Assembly: GCA_949825025.1 (NCBI GenBank)
Contig: OX463784.1
Location: 2,195,168 to 2,259,167, forward strand
From: Siphlonurus alternatus
Lineage: Eukaryota > Arthropoda > Insecta > Ephemeroptera > Siphlonuridae
DNA length: 64,000 bases
Reading direction: 5' to 3'
Part shown: positions 1-34,260 of the stretch, piece by piece
Position numbering within the stretch: the first letter of the stretch is position 1
Layout: each line of letters begins with the position of its first letter
The notes under the pieces: generated by a model
Told to the model about the DNA's origin: nothing
The model's input: the letters and a program-made list of their open reading frames with translations, nothing else
Databases searched by the model: none
Translations under genes and position numbers: made by a program

Positions 1-302
1 GAAAATTATGAAAAAAATTAAAATATTCTCCTCTACATACCTTATCAGTAGGTAAAATATCAGGTGTGCAAAAACGAGCTAGTTTTCGAGTTATTAATTT
101 TTAAAGTTTACTAATTTAACATGAAAGTTCCATTTTTCCATGTTAAATTAGTCAACTTTAAAACTTAATAACTCGAAAACTAGCTCGTTTTTGTGTACCT
201 GATATTTTACCTACTGATAAGGTATGTAGAGGGGAGCACATTTTAAATTTTTTTCATAATTTTTGTGTGTGGGATTTTTATTAACATTGGGCGCATTACC
301 TT
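1..302. repeat. F1 foldback MITE, left end cut by window edge
   Basis: Two long arms are near-perfect inverted copies that meet near position 130 around the motif CATGTTAAATTAGT. The right end reads AACATTGGGCGCATTACC. Related copies lie at 13449-13784, 47973-48332, 58079-58574 and, split by a LINE, at 52089-57779. There is no coding capacity, so it is a non-autonomous element. Confidence 0.75.
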
Positions 303-317
303 ACTGCAAATGGAAAA

Positions 318-470
318 TTTTCTAAGGTGATCAATGTACACGCTGTGCCTCAGAAAACTTCCCTTCTAAATTGTTAGTCACCATGCCCTGTGTTTACGGT
401 ATATGATGATTAACAAGGCTGCAAAGGGAACTTTTCAGAGGCGAAGAGTGTACGTTGCTTATGTATCTGT
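318..470. repeat. F16 hairpin repeat
   Basis: An imperfect inverted repeat whose arms contain TCAGAAAACTTCCC and GGGAACTTTTCAGA. A related hairpin lies at 51805-51945. No coding capacity is seen. Confidence 0.5.
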
Positions 471-547
471 TATGTCCTGAATTAGACTGATAAATTTATT
501 ATATTGCATGGATCAATAACATTTAAATTAAAAGCTTTAAAAACAAA

Positions 548-866
548 ATGGAGTATCGACCATAATTTTTTTATTACAGAAATAGATAGAGCGTGCAAAG
601 TTATGCTATCCTGAATTTTTTCAGATTTTATAGAGCCTGGGAACTGTTTTTAAAAAAATATTGAATGTCCTTGTTGTGACGTCACGCGGCGGAAAGTCCT
701 ATTTTTTCTTAAAGGAGCGGCGTCTCGTGACGTCACAAAAAGAACTTTCAATAATTTTTGTAAAAAATAGTTCCCGGGTTCTAAAAAATCTGAAAAATAT
801 CAGGGTAGCAAACTTTTCCACGCTCTATCCATTTCTGTTATAAAAAAAATATGGTCGATACTCCAT
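548..866. repeat. F3 foldback MITE
   Basis: It starts ATGGAGTATCGACC and ends with the inverse GGTCGATACTCCAT. The arms are about 150 bp and meet around a CRE-like core TGACGTCAC. Further copies lie at 2881-3207, 11054-11390 and 18115-18434. A subfamily with different tips (TGGACAACAT) lies at 23338, 30128 and 44535. Confidence 0.8.
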
Positions 867-1098
867 TATTAGAATATGTCATAATTCATAAGAAATAAAA
901 TATGAACAATATTTATTAATTAAATATGACAATAAAATAGAGGTTGCTCGATCTCCCCAAAATTTTTGAATTAATATCCTTATTTCCCTCATTTTTTGTA
1001 TTATAATATTATCAGTCTACCTTATTCTAAATATTTTCTTGGCTCGCATCCGTACCACCTGAATTATATTGCTTTTATTGCAGGCTCCAGCTGGCACC

Positions 1099-8902
<7,804 letters not shown>

Positions 8903-10161
8903 TTACCATTTTATTGGAATACCCGAGTTGATATAAATTTCATTAAATATTCGCTATATAAGATTTCTTCTCATCTTTTTCTTTCTATTTTGCACCATTT
9001 TAGAGGAAAAAATACGAGATTACGTCTTTTTTTGCTCTTCTTGAACATAAAGTGTTAAAAATATTGTCTTTGTTTCACCCTCGCTTAAAGTGAAGATGAA
9101 ATGAAGATAAAACTTTTAACATTTTATGGTTAACTAAAGGAAATAAAATCATCTTTATGCTTCGAAAAAAAATCGCAAAATTTTTTAAATTTGAAGGGGG
9201 AGAGGCGTTAAAGTGATTGAAAGATGAAAATTTGTTCAACTCGGAAATTCAAATTCAGTCAAAAATTACTGGTTTGTTTATCTCAGTAATATAAAAAAAT
9301 TTAAATAATATAAAAAATTTGCAGTAAGAAATAAAAAAGAAAGTAATAATAATATTTTTTTTTCTATTCGTATTTTATAATAAAATTGAAGTTTTTGTAA
9401 AAGATAAAATCAATCAATGTGAAATTCAATTACTAATACAACACAACAAATTCATAAACTTTAATAAAATACACTTATTGGAGAGGAATTATAATATAAA
9501 TTAATCTGATTATAATACTATCTCATTTTAATAAACAAGCATTAATTATACAAATATTATTTATTTTGCTTTGTTTTTACTCTTTGTGAGCTTGCAAAAT
9601 TTGTTGAAAAATAAAGTGGTGTTAACATTACAATTTAATTACGATAATAATTTCTTGAAGTTTCAACAATTGAAATTCAATTTAGTTTTATTTTTATTGT
9701 AGTGTCCTTTTAGATGAGGTTATAGTTTCCATGCTGTTAGATTAATATTAAATATTTTATTATTGGGTTTAAGAAAATGCTTTATTGTTATATGTTTCAA
9801 CTTTATACAACATTGTAATTAGTTGGGAAATAAATAAGAATGCAAATATACAAGTTGTTTTATTGTTAAGTTAAAAAATTATATATAAAAAAAATATTTA
9901 GTATATAATCTCGTCGTTTTAAATGTACTTTTTAATTGTTGTATGGTAAATATAATGATATTTTATTAAGAACATAACTCATACAGAAAACAATTAAAAT
10001 TATTACAAGTACTAACTATTAAGTGCAGTTAATTTCTGACATTTACTACTTTCTATAATTTAATCCGACTTTATTTCCAAAGCATTTTATTGTGCACAAT
10101 AGTATGTGAAACTCCCTGTGTACAATTTAATTATAACTTACAGGGATACTCTCGTATGAGC
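8903..10161. other. 3' flank of the lectin gene
   Basis: An F4 fragment lies at 8945-9165 (TTTTGCACCATTTTAGAGG). The rest is AT-rich sequence with several AATAAA hexamers (for example near 9611) that could serve polyadenylation. I see no gene here. Confidence 0.5.
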
Positions 10162-10549
10162 TTAAGGTAGAGATAACGCCGATCAGCTGTTCAACATACT
10201 CTCCTTTGATTAACATGTAAACCTTAGCAAATTCACAACAATTCTGAACTTTTTTTGAGAGGCAGATATTAGTGCCTAAAAGCCACAGAAAAAATTTCAA
10301 AACAATTTAACGAGTCGATTTTTTTTTATTAAATATTTCAATTTTCAGCATAGGGCTTTTCCATGGAGAGACAAACTAAAAACTTAATTGAAAAAAATTG
10401 GCTCGTTAAATTGTTTTAAAACTTTTTCTATGGCTTTTTCTAATATCTGCCTATTAAAAAATTACAGAATTGTTGTGAGTTTGCTAAGGTTTACATGTTA
10501 ATCAAAGGAGAGTACATCAAACAGCTGATCGGCGTTATCTCTAGCTTGA
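10162..10549. repeat. F2 foldback MITE
   Basis: The left end is TTAAGGTAGAGATAACG. The right end is mutated (ATCTCTAGCTTGAG). Arms of about 180 bp carry TTAACATGTAAACC and GTGCCTAAAAGCC-type motifs. Confidence 0.75.
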
Positions 10550-10559
10550 GACGAGGTAA

Positions 10560-10665
10560 TGGGTGGGAATAGTCACGGCCTGTTACTCGTCCCAGCATTT
10601 ATTGAGGAAGGCTGAGAAAACCGTTGAAAACCTCAGTCAGAACGGACATCTCTACTTGAAGATGC
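10560..10665 (-). repeat. Fragment of the 5S-type SINE body
   Basis: The reverse strand resembles the body of the SINE at 46609-46990 (GTCCGTTCTGACTGAGGTTT, then GGGACGAGTAACAGGCCGTG). The 5S-like head is missing. The rest of 10666-11053 is unremarkable AT-rich sequence. Confidence 0.5.
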
Positions 10666-11053
10666 TACGATCAATACACGCCCGATTTCTTTTACAAATT
10701 AAAGTAGAGATATTTGAAGTCGTTATAAAAAAACGTATTGTCGTTTTTTCATTCTTTTAAAATAAAATTTCATAAAAAGTTGCAATTACAATTAATTTTC
10801 TGTAAAATAACTAAACAATTATGGAAACTGATGTACTAAATAAAACACAGGAAACTCCCCAAATATTTAAATTTGACTGAGAATGTAGTACGAATGTATT
10901 TTTTTTTAACGAGTATTAGTGAAATCTTACAAAAGGCAGCGTTTTTCCCCTTAAAATTAGGCAATTTTTTCAACTTCAAAGTTAAGTGGGATGTCTATAA
11001 TGCAGCAAAATCTTCAAAAGAGATTTACTAAAGTCATAGACTTTTCATTTTCA

Positions 11054-11390
11054 TAATCGAGTATCTACCTCAATTTTTTTTTTTTTTTTTTTTTTTGCAG
11101 AAATGGATAGAGGGTACAAAGTTATGCTACCCTGATTTTTTTCAGATTTTTTTTTTACAGCCCTGAAAGTATTTTTAAAAAAATAATGAGAGTCCTTTTT
11201 GTGACGTCACGCGGTGGCAAGTCCTATCCATTTCTTAAGGAGAGACGCCTCGTGACGTCACAAAAAGAAATTCCAATAATTTTTTAAAAATACTTCCATG
11301 GCTGCAAAAAATCTGAAAAAAATCAGTGTAGCATAATTTTGCACCCTCTATCCATTTTTGCAATAAAAAAACTTGAGGTCGATACTCCAT
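11054..11390. repeat. F3 foldback MITE
   Basis: Degraded left tip, intact right tip GGTCGATACTCCAT, central pair of GTGACGTCAC motifs. Confidence 0.75.
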
Positions 11391-11569
11391 TCAGTCAAAA
11401 TCATTCAACTTCCGGTTATGGAAACTCTCCATGTGATGAACTGTATGACAATTTCATTATAAATTTTTATCTAGAAGTTTGGGGACACGTTACAAAAAAC
11501 TTTTAAACCAATAATAACATAGAACGTAGAAGAGGTCACAAAAATAAAATTATCACGTTAAAAACCTAA

Positions 11570-11811
11570 TACACTCTTAAAAAAAAATTGGCAGAATTTT
11601 TGACATCTTATAATCAGTATATTTTTAACGCCTTAATTCATGATTTTTCAGGTGTTTCGTAGTCAATATTCAGTATATACTGTCAGTATAATATAGCTTA
11701 TACTGACTACTGAAAATGCGCAACGAAACACCTGAAAAATCATGATTTAAGGCGTTAAAAATGCACTTATTATAAGATGTCAAAAATTCAGCCAAATTTT
11801 TTAAGAGTGTA
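11570..11811. repeat. F5 foldback MITE with TA-flanked tips
   Basis: The tips are TACACTCTTAAAAAAAAATT and its inverse ending TTAAGAGTGTA. The arms contain TTTTTGACATCTTATAAT and AACGCCTTAA and meet at a GTCAGTATA palindrome. A second copy lies at 18563-18813. The flanking TA would fit a Tc1/mariner-type target site; this is inference. Confidence 0.7.
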
Positions 11812-11979
11812 TTCTCTGGGTAAAAAATGAAAAACTAGAACGCATAGACATGAACAGGATGCCATAGATAAAATTTTTGACAAATAATTAAAATTTGATC
11901 ATTTCTTACTAACTAGAAGGTGATATGAAAGATAAATATTCCCCCTTTTTTGACACATTTTAGTCACATGAATTTTGAT

Positions 11980-11986
11980 TATATAA
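11980..11986 (+). promoter_or_regulatory. TATA box of the protease-homologue gene
   Basis: TATATAA lies 60 bp upstream of the ATG at 12040. The sequence about 30 bp downstream (CAGAATTCACACTT) is the likely transcription start area. The spacing is almost the same as in the 37.9-kb gene (61 bp). Confidence 0.6.
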
Positions 11987-12039
11987 GAACAACACTTTTC
12001 TCAGAATTCACACTTGGTAGTTAGCACTCTGCGGTGACC

Positions 12040-26031
<13,992 letters not shown>

Positions 26032-26090
26032 AACGTTCAAAAATTTCAAACATACTGTTGTATAATTTCAGTAATAATGTAAAAAAAAAT

Positions 26091-26096
26091 AATAAA
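26091..26096 (+). terminator. Polyadenylation signal of the protease-homologue gene
   Basis: AATAAA 60 bp downstream of the stop codon. Confidence 0.7.
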
Positions 26097-26099
26097 TCG

Positions 26100-27185
26100 T
26101 TTGAAACAATTTATAAAGTTGTATTTTTATTGTTATGTAAGGGCACTAAGGACTTACTAATTTTTTTTTAAATTGTTTATTCAGAATTCAAACATACATA
26201 TATTACAATAGAAATACAAAAAGATAAACCCCAAGAGTGTAGAACTCGTAGACGGTGAACGTTAGTTTGTTATTTAAAAATTTCGAACTAGATGGCAGAA
26301 ATTACAAATCATACTATTTTATACATTAATTGAGATAAATGATACAGATATTACACCACATCATAATTAAAAGTAGTGTTATATAAAAAAAATATATGAA
26401 ATAGTATGGATATAGATACATAATGACAACTTACTAGCCTGTAAATAAGAATAACGAATTAACAAAAGACAGTACTAATAATTAAAATAACAAATACATT
26501 TTTTCATAATTTGAATTTAGATGTAAAATTTAGATCACTGGAAGATTGCAATAATTTCATGACATATAAATTAAATTCTTTATGGGATGTTTCAGTACTT
26601 ATTCTTCTTGTTTAGTTTTTGAGAATAGACCATTTAATTTATAAGCCATGCATCCAATACTTTGAAGCATTTGTTATTGTAATTAGCTAATTAAATTTAG
26701 GAAGATCTTGTAATGGATTAAGCAATGGGTAGGATTTTTTATTATGGGATGAGGTACGTATATAAGATGGGAAGGTACTGATGGGAATGCCAAAATATGC
26801 AAGTGTCAATTAGATTTCAGTACATCAAATGGACTAACTGGACCTTATTTTCGGTAATTTTCCCACTTTTAAATTAAATTTATGTACTGATTAAACAGAG
26901 TCAATAAAATTAGAAAAAAAACTATTGTTAGAATAACACTAACAATTTGGAGTGTATAGGGACGAGTTATTATAACTTGGAATTTTTTATGGAAAGGACA
27001 TTATTTTACATCATTATACTGGCAGTGTATGAATATTTACAATATATTACATAATTTTCAAGGTGGGAAATAATAATAACAAAAATAAAGTTTAAAGTAG
27101 ATTGAGTATATTTGTTTTTTTCTTTTTGAAAGTTTTATTTTATAAAATATAGTTTAACCTGCCCTCCCTCTATTTAGAAATGAAA
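26100..27185. other. Intergenic AT-rich spacer
   Basis: No gene, SINE or foldback element is recognised. The sequence is low-complexity AT-rich. Confidence 0.5.
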
Positions 27186-27640
27186 ACTATAAAATTCCAA
27201 CTCAAATAGCTTCACCACAAAAATATTCCTAAAGTTGGTGTTTCGGAGGCCTTTAATATGCATCTTTATGGTACAGAAAACAGCTTCTTACTCAAACTAC
27301 TTCAAAACTATGGTACTGTAGCAATTAAAAATACCTACGTAATCTATATGATGAATTCCTTAATGGATTTTCAAATAAAATAATGTTTTTACGGAGAATT
27401 TTTTCCAGAAAATATTGAAATTTTTTTAGATTTCCATATTTCCATAAAGATTTTTAATATTTTTCCGAAATCAGCTTCGTAAATAATTGTTTTATTTGAA
27501 AAGTTATTAATTAAAGAATTCACCATAAATTACGTAGGTATTTTTTAAATTGGTACCATAGTTTTGAAGAAGTCCCAGTAATAAAAAGCTGTTTTCTGTG
27601 CCAGAAGGATGCATGTTAAAAGCCTCCGAAACACCAAATG
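27186..27640. repeat. F17 foldback element
   Basis: Inverted blocks TTGGTGTTTCGGAGGC and GCCTCCGAAACACCAA, GAAAACAGCTT and AAGCTGTTTTC, AAACTATGGTAC and GTACCATAGTTT. Centre at about 27420. Confidence 0.7.
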
Positions 27641-27785
27641 TGGGATTTTTTTTTTTTTTTTTAATTTTGTGTGTGTGCGTGTGTGAAGCTATATGAGTTG
27701 AAAATTTTTGGTTTTCATTTTTTCAATTGGGGCCGGTTAAACTATTTTCAGAAAATTAAATCTAAAAAAAAAAAAAAAAAAAGAG

Positions 27786-28263
27786 AAGGAAGGAAGGAAG
27801 GAAGGAAGGAAGGAAGGAAGGAAGGAAGGAAGGAAGGAAGGAAGGAAGGAAGGAAGGAAGGAAGGAAGGAAGGAAGGAAGGAAGGAAGGAAGGAAGGAAG
27901 GAAGGAAGGAAGGAAGGAAGGAAGGAAGGAAGGAAGGAAGGAAGGAAGGAAGGAAGGAAGGAAGGAAGGAAGGAAGGAAGGAAGGAAGGAAGGAAGGAAG
28001 GAAGGAAGGAAGGAAGGAAGGAAGGAAGGAAGGAAGGAAGGAAGGAAGGAAGGAAGGAAGGAAGGAAGGAAGGAAGGAAGGAAGGAAGGAAGGAAGGAAG
28101 GAAGGAAGGAAGGAAGGAAGGAAGGAAGGAAGGAAGGAAGGAAGGAAGGAAGGAAGGAAGGAAGGAAGGAAGGAAGGAAGGAAGGAAGGAAGGAAGGAAG
28201 GAAGGAAGGAAGGAAGGAAGGAAGGAAGGAAGGAAGGAAGGAAGGAAGGAAGGAAGGAAGGAA
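27786..28263. repeat. (GGAA)n microsatellite, about 119 units
   Basis: An essentially uninterrupted 478-bp GGAA/TTCC run after an A-tract. It encodes spurious KEGR or FLPS repeats in several frames. Confidence 0.95.
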
Positions 28264-28722
28264 AAAAAATATGCAATCGCTCATTCTACTTAAACAATAC
28301 CTATATTGTTTTTATTTGGGATGTATGCAAATGCGAACACTGAAAAACACAAACAATTCTTACTAAATAAAGTAAATCTAACGTAAGTTGAGCTCATTTT
28401 TAGTAAGCAGGTTAAGAATACATGCAAAATGTATGAAATTTTAATTTATTATGTAGATGATGTAAATATATTTTTCTTTCTATTCTAAATATTAAAGAAA
28501 AAGTGTCTACTCCCTTTCAACTGCAAAATAAAATATGATACTTAGTCACAGTAAAAATTTAGCAAAAGGAAATGCATTTCCTTTGCAAAAAATGACCTTA
28601 TTTAAATATTAATAAATAACAATTGAAGTCAATTCATACATGACAGAATATAGCATTAGCATTTGTATAAAAGATAAAAGTTATGTTTTTTATTAAAATA
28701 TTAAATAAAATAAGTTTTTAAA
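28264..28722. other. Spacer
   Basis: AT-rich, nothing recognised. Confidence 0.5.
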
Positions 28723-28729
28723 AGTCATG

Positions 28730-29993
28730 ATTGATTGATTGGTTTGTATTTTGGGGCAATTGACACATGTTGGTCATATATGCCCCTCAGTTCAGCCTTT
28801 TTTAGGGCTGGAATTTTTCTTTGTTGTTGTGTCTATGTTCCTTCCTGTTCGATGTTGTAGTCGCAACAGTTTCTCGTATACTTCTGTTCACAGCACCCGT
28901 CGGAGGTTCACCTCATTGGTAAACTCCAGGATGCGCTGCACTGCCTCCTCGTTATTTGCGAGGATCTGCTTTATTGTGCCTGGATCTGCTTTATTGTGCC
29001 TGTAATTTTGCATGCTCTTCTTTCTTCTGCGTAGTGGAGACAGTCAGTGAGGATATGGTTCACTGTCAGTTCCTCTGCGCAGGTTGCACACATTGGAGGT
29101 GCTTCCCTTTCCATGAGATGGCTGTGTGTCAGCCAGGTATGTCCAATTCGCAGTCTGGCGAGGATAACCTCGTCTCTGCGGTTCTTTCTGTTGCTTGATT
29201 GCCAAGGGCATGGTTTGTCCTTGATATTTCTGAGTTTGTTATCGTTTGTGACCTCCTGCCACGTCACTTCCCATCTCCTTCTCACATCGAGATGTAGAGA
29301 ATTGCGGAGGTCATCTGAAGTGATCTCCTCCGAATCCCAATCCTCTTTCTCAGAGGCACGCTTTGCTGCTTGGTCTGCCGCTTCGTTACCGGGGATTCTG
29401 GCGTGGCCGGGCACCCAGAGGAACAATACGGACTTGTTTTGGTTCTCCAGCTGGTAGAGACACTCTTGGATGTTCTTTGCCAGCGGGTTTTTTGGGAACG
29501 TTTGGGAGATGGTCTGTAGGCTACTTAATGAGTCCGAGCAAACCATAATGTATCTGTCGTCTCGCTGCATGCAGCGTTCAAGGGCTTTCCAGATGGCGTA
29601 CATTTCTGACGAGAAGACACTTGTCTGTTCTCTCAGGCAGTACCCGCGCTCCTCGTTACCAATGACGAAGGCACAGCCAACGTCGTCATCCTTTTTCGAA
29701 CCATCAGTGAAGATCAGAGTGAAGTCTTTGTACTGCTCTATGACCTCCGAGTAGATGCCCCTATAGAATAGGGGGTCTGTTGTTTCTTTTTTGTTGTTTG
29801 CCAGGTCAAGTCTCACGTGCGGTCGTGGGATTTTCCACGGGGCTATGTGGCTTAGTTCCTGGCGGTAGGTATGTGGGGTGTTGTGGATGCCCAGTTCCCT
29901 TCTGAGCTCTTTCCACCTGATGCCCACCGGCCTTGTTGCTCTGTTTCTGATTTCGTATTTGTGGTTGTACCTTGGTCTGAAGTCAGTACGTGT
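28730..29993 (-). mobile_element. 5'-truncated I-like LINE copy
   Basis: The sequence is nearly identical to the 3' part of the LINE at 59459-64000. The 3' end (low coordinate) is ATTGATTGG-type sequence. The copy is flanked by a 7-bp direct repeat AGTCATG at 28723-28729 and 29994-30000, the expected target duplication. About 10 bp of unmatched filler sits at the truncated end, as is common in LINE 5' truncations. Young, given the near identity. Confidence 0.9.
28971..29993 (-). pseudogene. Truncated LINE ORF2: RNase H and C-terminal zinc motif
   Basis: The reading frame covers the RNase H domain (FTDGSKKDDD, SSEMYAIWKALE, CSDSLSSL, GNEAADQAAK) and a C-terminal Cys/His motif (CATCAEEL...DCLHY). 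A 20-bp tandem duplication (28962-28981 and 28982-29001) shifts the frame near the end, so the last residues of the intact copy are lost. No endonuclease or RT is present. This is a dead fragment. Confidence 0.85.
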
Positions 29994-30574
29994 AGTCATG
30001 CACGTTGTCATTTCTATAGAGCTCTGTACAGCTATTAAATTGTCATAATATTAATACATTATATTTGGTGTGCAGTGTGCAATCTGTTTAATAATATAGC
30101 ATGTAAAATAGAATAGTTAAGTCATCAATGGACAACATACATGAAAAAAATTTATTGCAGAAATGAATAGATGGTACCAAATTATGCTACTCTGATTTTT
30201 TTCAGATTTTTTTGAAACCCGGAACTATTTTTAAATAATTATTTAAAATCTTGTGATTTCAGTTGGCAACCCTGCAGCCTTAATAAATAGGATAGAGACT
30301 GGACGCCTATTGACGCCTCCAGGGGGCGTGGCCGCACATGCAATAATTATTTAAAAATAGTCCTGGGTTTCAAAAAAATCTAAAAGAATTCATTGATTGA
30401 TTGATTTATATTTTGGGGCAATTGACACATTTTGGTCATGTATGCCCCCAGCGCGGCCTTTAAGAGACCGCAGATTTTTGACTGTTTCCCATATGGGATT
30501 TTATTTCTTTGTTTATTGTGTCTATGTTTTGATTTTCTTTGTTTTTCTCGTTTCTTTTCTTTGTTTGTTTCTGT

Positions 30575-33500
30575 TTACAGCTCTCTTCGTAGGTTCGCCT
30601 TAGTGGTGAACTCTAAGATGCGCTGCACTGCTTCCTCGTCGTTTGCGAGAACCTCTTTAGTGGAGCCTGTCATTTTGCAGGTCCTTCTTTCTTCCACGTA
30701 GTGGCGACAGTCCATGAGGATGTGGTCCACTGTCAGTTCTTCGGCACAGGTTGCACACAGAGGAGGGGCTTCGTGCTCCATGAGGTGGCCGTGTGTCAGC
30801 CTGGTGTGTCCGATGCGCAGTCTGGCGAGGATGACCTCGTCCCTGCGGTTCTTTCTGTAGCTGGTCTGCCATGCGCGTGGCATTTCCTTGATGTTCCGCA
30901 GTTTGTTGTCATATGTGACCTCTTGCCACGATGCTTCCCATCTCCTTTGGATGTCCAGTTGTAGCGAGTTGCGGAGGTCGTCTGATGTGATCTCCTCCGA
31001 GTCCCAGTCCTCTTTCTCAGAGGCTCGCTTTGCGGCTTTGTCTGCAGCCTCATTTCCAGGGATTCCAGCATGGCCGGGTACCCAGAGGAAAGAGACGTAT
31101 TTGTCCTGGTTCGCCAACTGGTAGAGACAATCTTGGATTTTCTTTGCCAGTGGATTCTTGGGGAATGTTTTCTCAATTGTCTGGAGGCTACTGAGGGAGT
31201 CGGTACAGATCATAATGGATCTGTCGTCTCTTTCCAAACAGTGCTCGAGAGCTTTCCAGATGGCGTACATTTCTGATGTGAATACACTTGTTTGCTCACG
31301 CAGGCAGTATCCATGTTCTTCGTTGTTGATGACGAAGGCACAACCAACGTCATCGTCCTTCTTTGAGCCGTCGGTGAAGACCAGAGTGTAGTCTCTGTAC
31401 TGGTCTATCACTTCTGAGTAAATGCCCCTGTAGAGTAAGGGGTCTGTACTGTCTTTTTTGTTGTTTGCCAGGTCAAGTCTCCCGCGTGGGCGTGGAATTT
31501 TCCACGGTGCAATCGAGCTTGGTACCTGGTTGTACACAGCGGGGAGATAGTGGATTCCCAGGTCTCCTGTGAGAAGTTCCCTCGCCCGGATGCCCAGAGG
31601 CCTTGTTGTTTTATGTCTTTGGAGGTATTTATTCCTGTGCTTTGGTTTGAAGACGCACTCGAATGTTGTGTGCTGTGGCTTGCTAAGAAGACTCGCGATG
31701 TAGTTGCAAGTTAGCAAGTCTCGCCTGCTCTTGAGTGGTGGTTCTCCAGCCTCTGCACAGAGGCTTTCTATTGGGCTAGAGCGAAATGCTCCTGTGGCCA
31801 GCCTCAGTCCAGTGTTGTGGACTGGGTCAAGCGTTTTGATATATGACGGTCTAGCTGAGTTGTAGATTATTGCTCCATAGTCTAGCTTGGAACGAACCAG
31901 GGCCCGATAGAGTCGTAAGAGTACCACTCGGTCAGCACCATAGGACTTTCCACTCAGGACACGGAGTAGGTTAAGTGGCTGTTGGCATTTTGCCTTCAGG
32001 CTTCTAAGATGGGGCCTCCACGACAATTTGCTGTCGAAAATGAGTCCCAGAAAGCGGACAGTATCAGAGCATGGGATCGGAATTCCTCCCATCTGGAGCT
32101 CAGGCTCTGGTTGCACAAGTGGACCACAGTGGTTTTCTGCGCAGAGAATTTGAATCCGTTGGATCTGCTCCACCTGAACAGTTTGTTGATGCACATTTGA
32201 AGTTGTCGTTGAGCCGTCCTCAGAAGTTTTGCTGCGCAGTAGATGATGAAGTCATCCACATACAGTGAACTCCTGATGGGGTGACTGACATTGCGAACGA
32301 TGCTGTTGATCGCCACAGCGAACAATGTTACACTCAGCACCGATCCTTGGGGGACGCCAGTCTCCTGGGCTCGTTGATCAGAGATGGTGTTACCAACACG
32401 TACTGAAAAGACTCGGTCCTTCATGAACTCTCGGATGAAGACTGGCATGTGACCGCGCAGTCCCCATTCATGGAGGGTCTTGAGTATTCCGTGTCTCCAG
32501 GTCGTGTCGTAAGCCTTTTCTATGTCGAAAGACACGGCAACGAGGTGTTCTTTGTTGAGGTAGGCGTTCTGGATCTCGTTTTCGAGTTTCACCAGGTTGT
32601 CGGTAGTAGAGCGATGTTGTCTGAACCCACATTGCTCATTGGAGAGAAGGTCATGTTTTTCAGCGAACCACACCAGGCGCTTGTTGACCATTCTTTCCAT
32701 CACTTTGCACAGGACAGAAGTGAGGGCGATTGGGCGGTAGCTCTTCGGATCGATTTTGTTTTTGCCGGTTTTGTAGATCGGGATGACGATGGCTTTTTTC
32801 CACAGTTGTGGGAAAATGCCTTCGAGCCAGATTCGGTTGTACATCTGGAGAAGTTGAACAGACGCTTGATTGTTCAGGTGTCGTAACATCTCTATGTGGA
32901 TTTGGGCTTGGCCAGGAGCTGAGCTCTTGGCATCTTTGAGTGCTGCCTCCATCTCCCACATGGTGAAAGGATGATTGTAGTCCAGGTCTTCTCTTGTGGA
33001 GAAGTCGGGTGGTCTACTCTCTGCCCTGTCCTTGTGAGGGATGAATGCTGGGTCATAGTTAGTTGGGTCTGAGATTGAGGAGAATGTGTCTGCCAGAATG
33101 TTAGACACTGCCTCTGGTGTTGTCTCTATTACTCCATTGACTTCAAGAGCAGGGATGGCCATGCATGTGCTCTTTCCATCAATTTTGCGGATCTTGTCCC
33201 AGACTTCCTTGACAGGAGTCGTGGAGTTGACTGAAGATACGTAGCTTTGCCAGGAGGCCTTCTTTGCCTCCCTGATAATTTGTCTTGCGTTGGCTCGGCA
33301 TATTCGGAACCATTCGACATTTTCTGGTGTTGGGCGTTTCTTGCATCGTCGGAGTGCTCTCCTACGCTCTCGGATCGCCTCTTTGCATTCTGTTGTCCAC
33401 CAGGGCACTGGTATTTTCCCAGGCCTGGTGTTTGTCTGTGGGATGGTGTCCAAAGCTGCCGCCAAAAGTGCGTTGGTAAATGCTTCCACCATTTCGTCTA

Positions 33501-34251
33501 TTCCCTGAGTGGGATCCCACGGGACCTGGGCTTGCTCAGTGTATCTGGGCCAGTCAGCTTTATCAAGGCGCCACTTTGGTGCACGCTCTTGTCGTATTTC
33601 ATTTTCTAACATTTCTGTTACTATTGGGTAGTGGTCACTACCATAGGTGTCATCGTATGCTCGCCACTCCAGTTGGGGAGCAAGTCGTGTAGTGCAGATG
33701 GTCAAATCAATTGCAGAGTGCGTGCCAGTAGCCATCGTCACATGTGTTGGTTCTCCTGTGTTGAGGATGGTGAGGCTCTCGATGTTCACAAACTGCTCAA
33801 GTATACGCCCTCGCTGGTCGATGCGGTCACATCCCCAGACGGTGTTGTGAGCGTTCAAATCTCCCAAGAGGATGTACGGCTTGGGGAGTTGGTGCACAAG
33901 GGCAACGATCTGCTGTTGTGTTACATTTACATTCGGTGGAAGATATACGTTGCAGATGCATACCTTGTGAGGAATGAGCATCTGCACCGCAACTACTTGA
34001 AGTTCCGTGACTAGTGGCACTTCCTGCGAGAAGGCGTCATTGCGAGCAAATGTCGCGACTCCCCCACAGGCAATGTCGCCATCCACGTAGTCTTTTCTGT
34101 AGCATGTGTAATTCTTCAATTTTGCATCTTGTGTAGGCTTAAGCCTAGTTTCCTGTAAGCAAATGGCAAGAGGGTTATTCTGGGACATGAGAAGGCTCAG
34201 GCCTTCACGTTGTCTGTAAAAACCGTTCATATTCCATTGAAGGGTAGCCAT
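30575..34251 (-). pseudogene. LINE ORF2 (endonuclease-RT-RNase H), frameshifted
   Basis: The first part (34251 to about 32115) holds an APE-type endonuclease (LQWNMNG, GDLNAHN, GSDHYPI) and RT motifs (FDIEKAYD, GVPQGSVL, YVDD). The frame then shifts through a small deletion near 32115. The other frame carries the rest: FLGLIFDSKLSW, RNase H (FTDGSKKDDD, TSEMYAIWKALE, GNEAADKAAK) and a C-terminal CATC/H/C motif, to the stop at 30575. The RT motif APGPDQ of the intact relative is APGQAQ here. Inactive as it stands. Confidence 0.85.
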
Positions 34252-34260
34252 TGGAAGTTC

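Noticed and set aside
27671..28366. Long ORFs on both strands through the GGAA run
   Set aside because: They are translations of a pure tetranucleotide microsatellite; no splice or domain support.
31982..34014. Plus-strand ORFs over the LINE at 30-36 kb
   Set aside because: Antisense shadows of the real minus-strand ORF2; none shows a domain.
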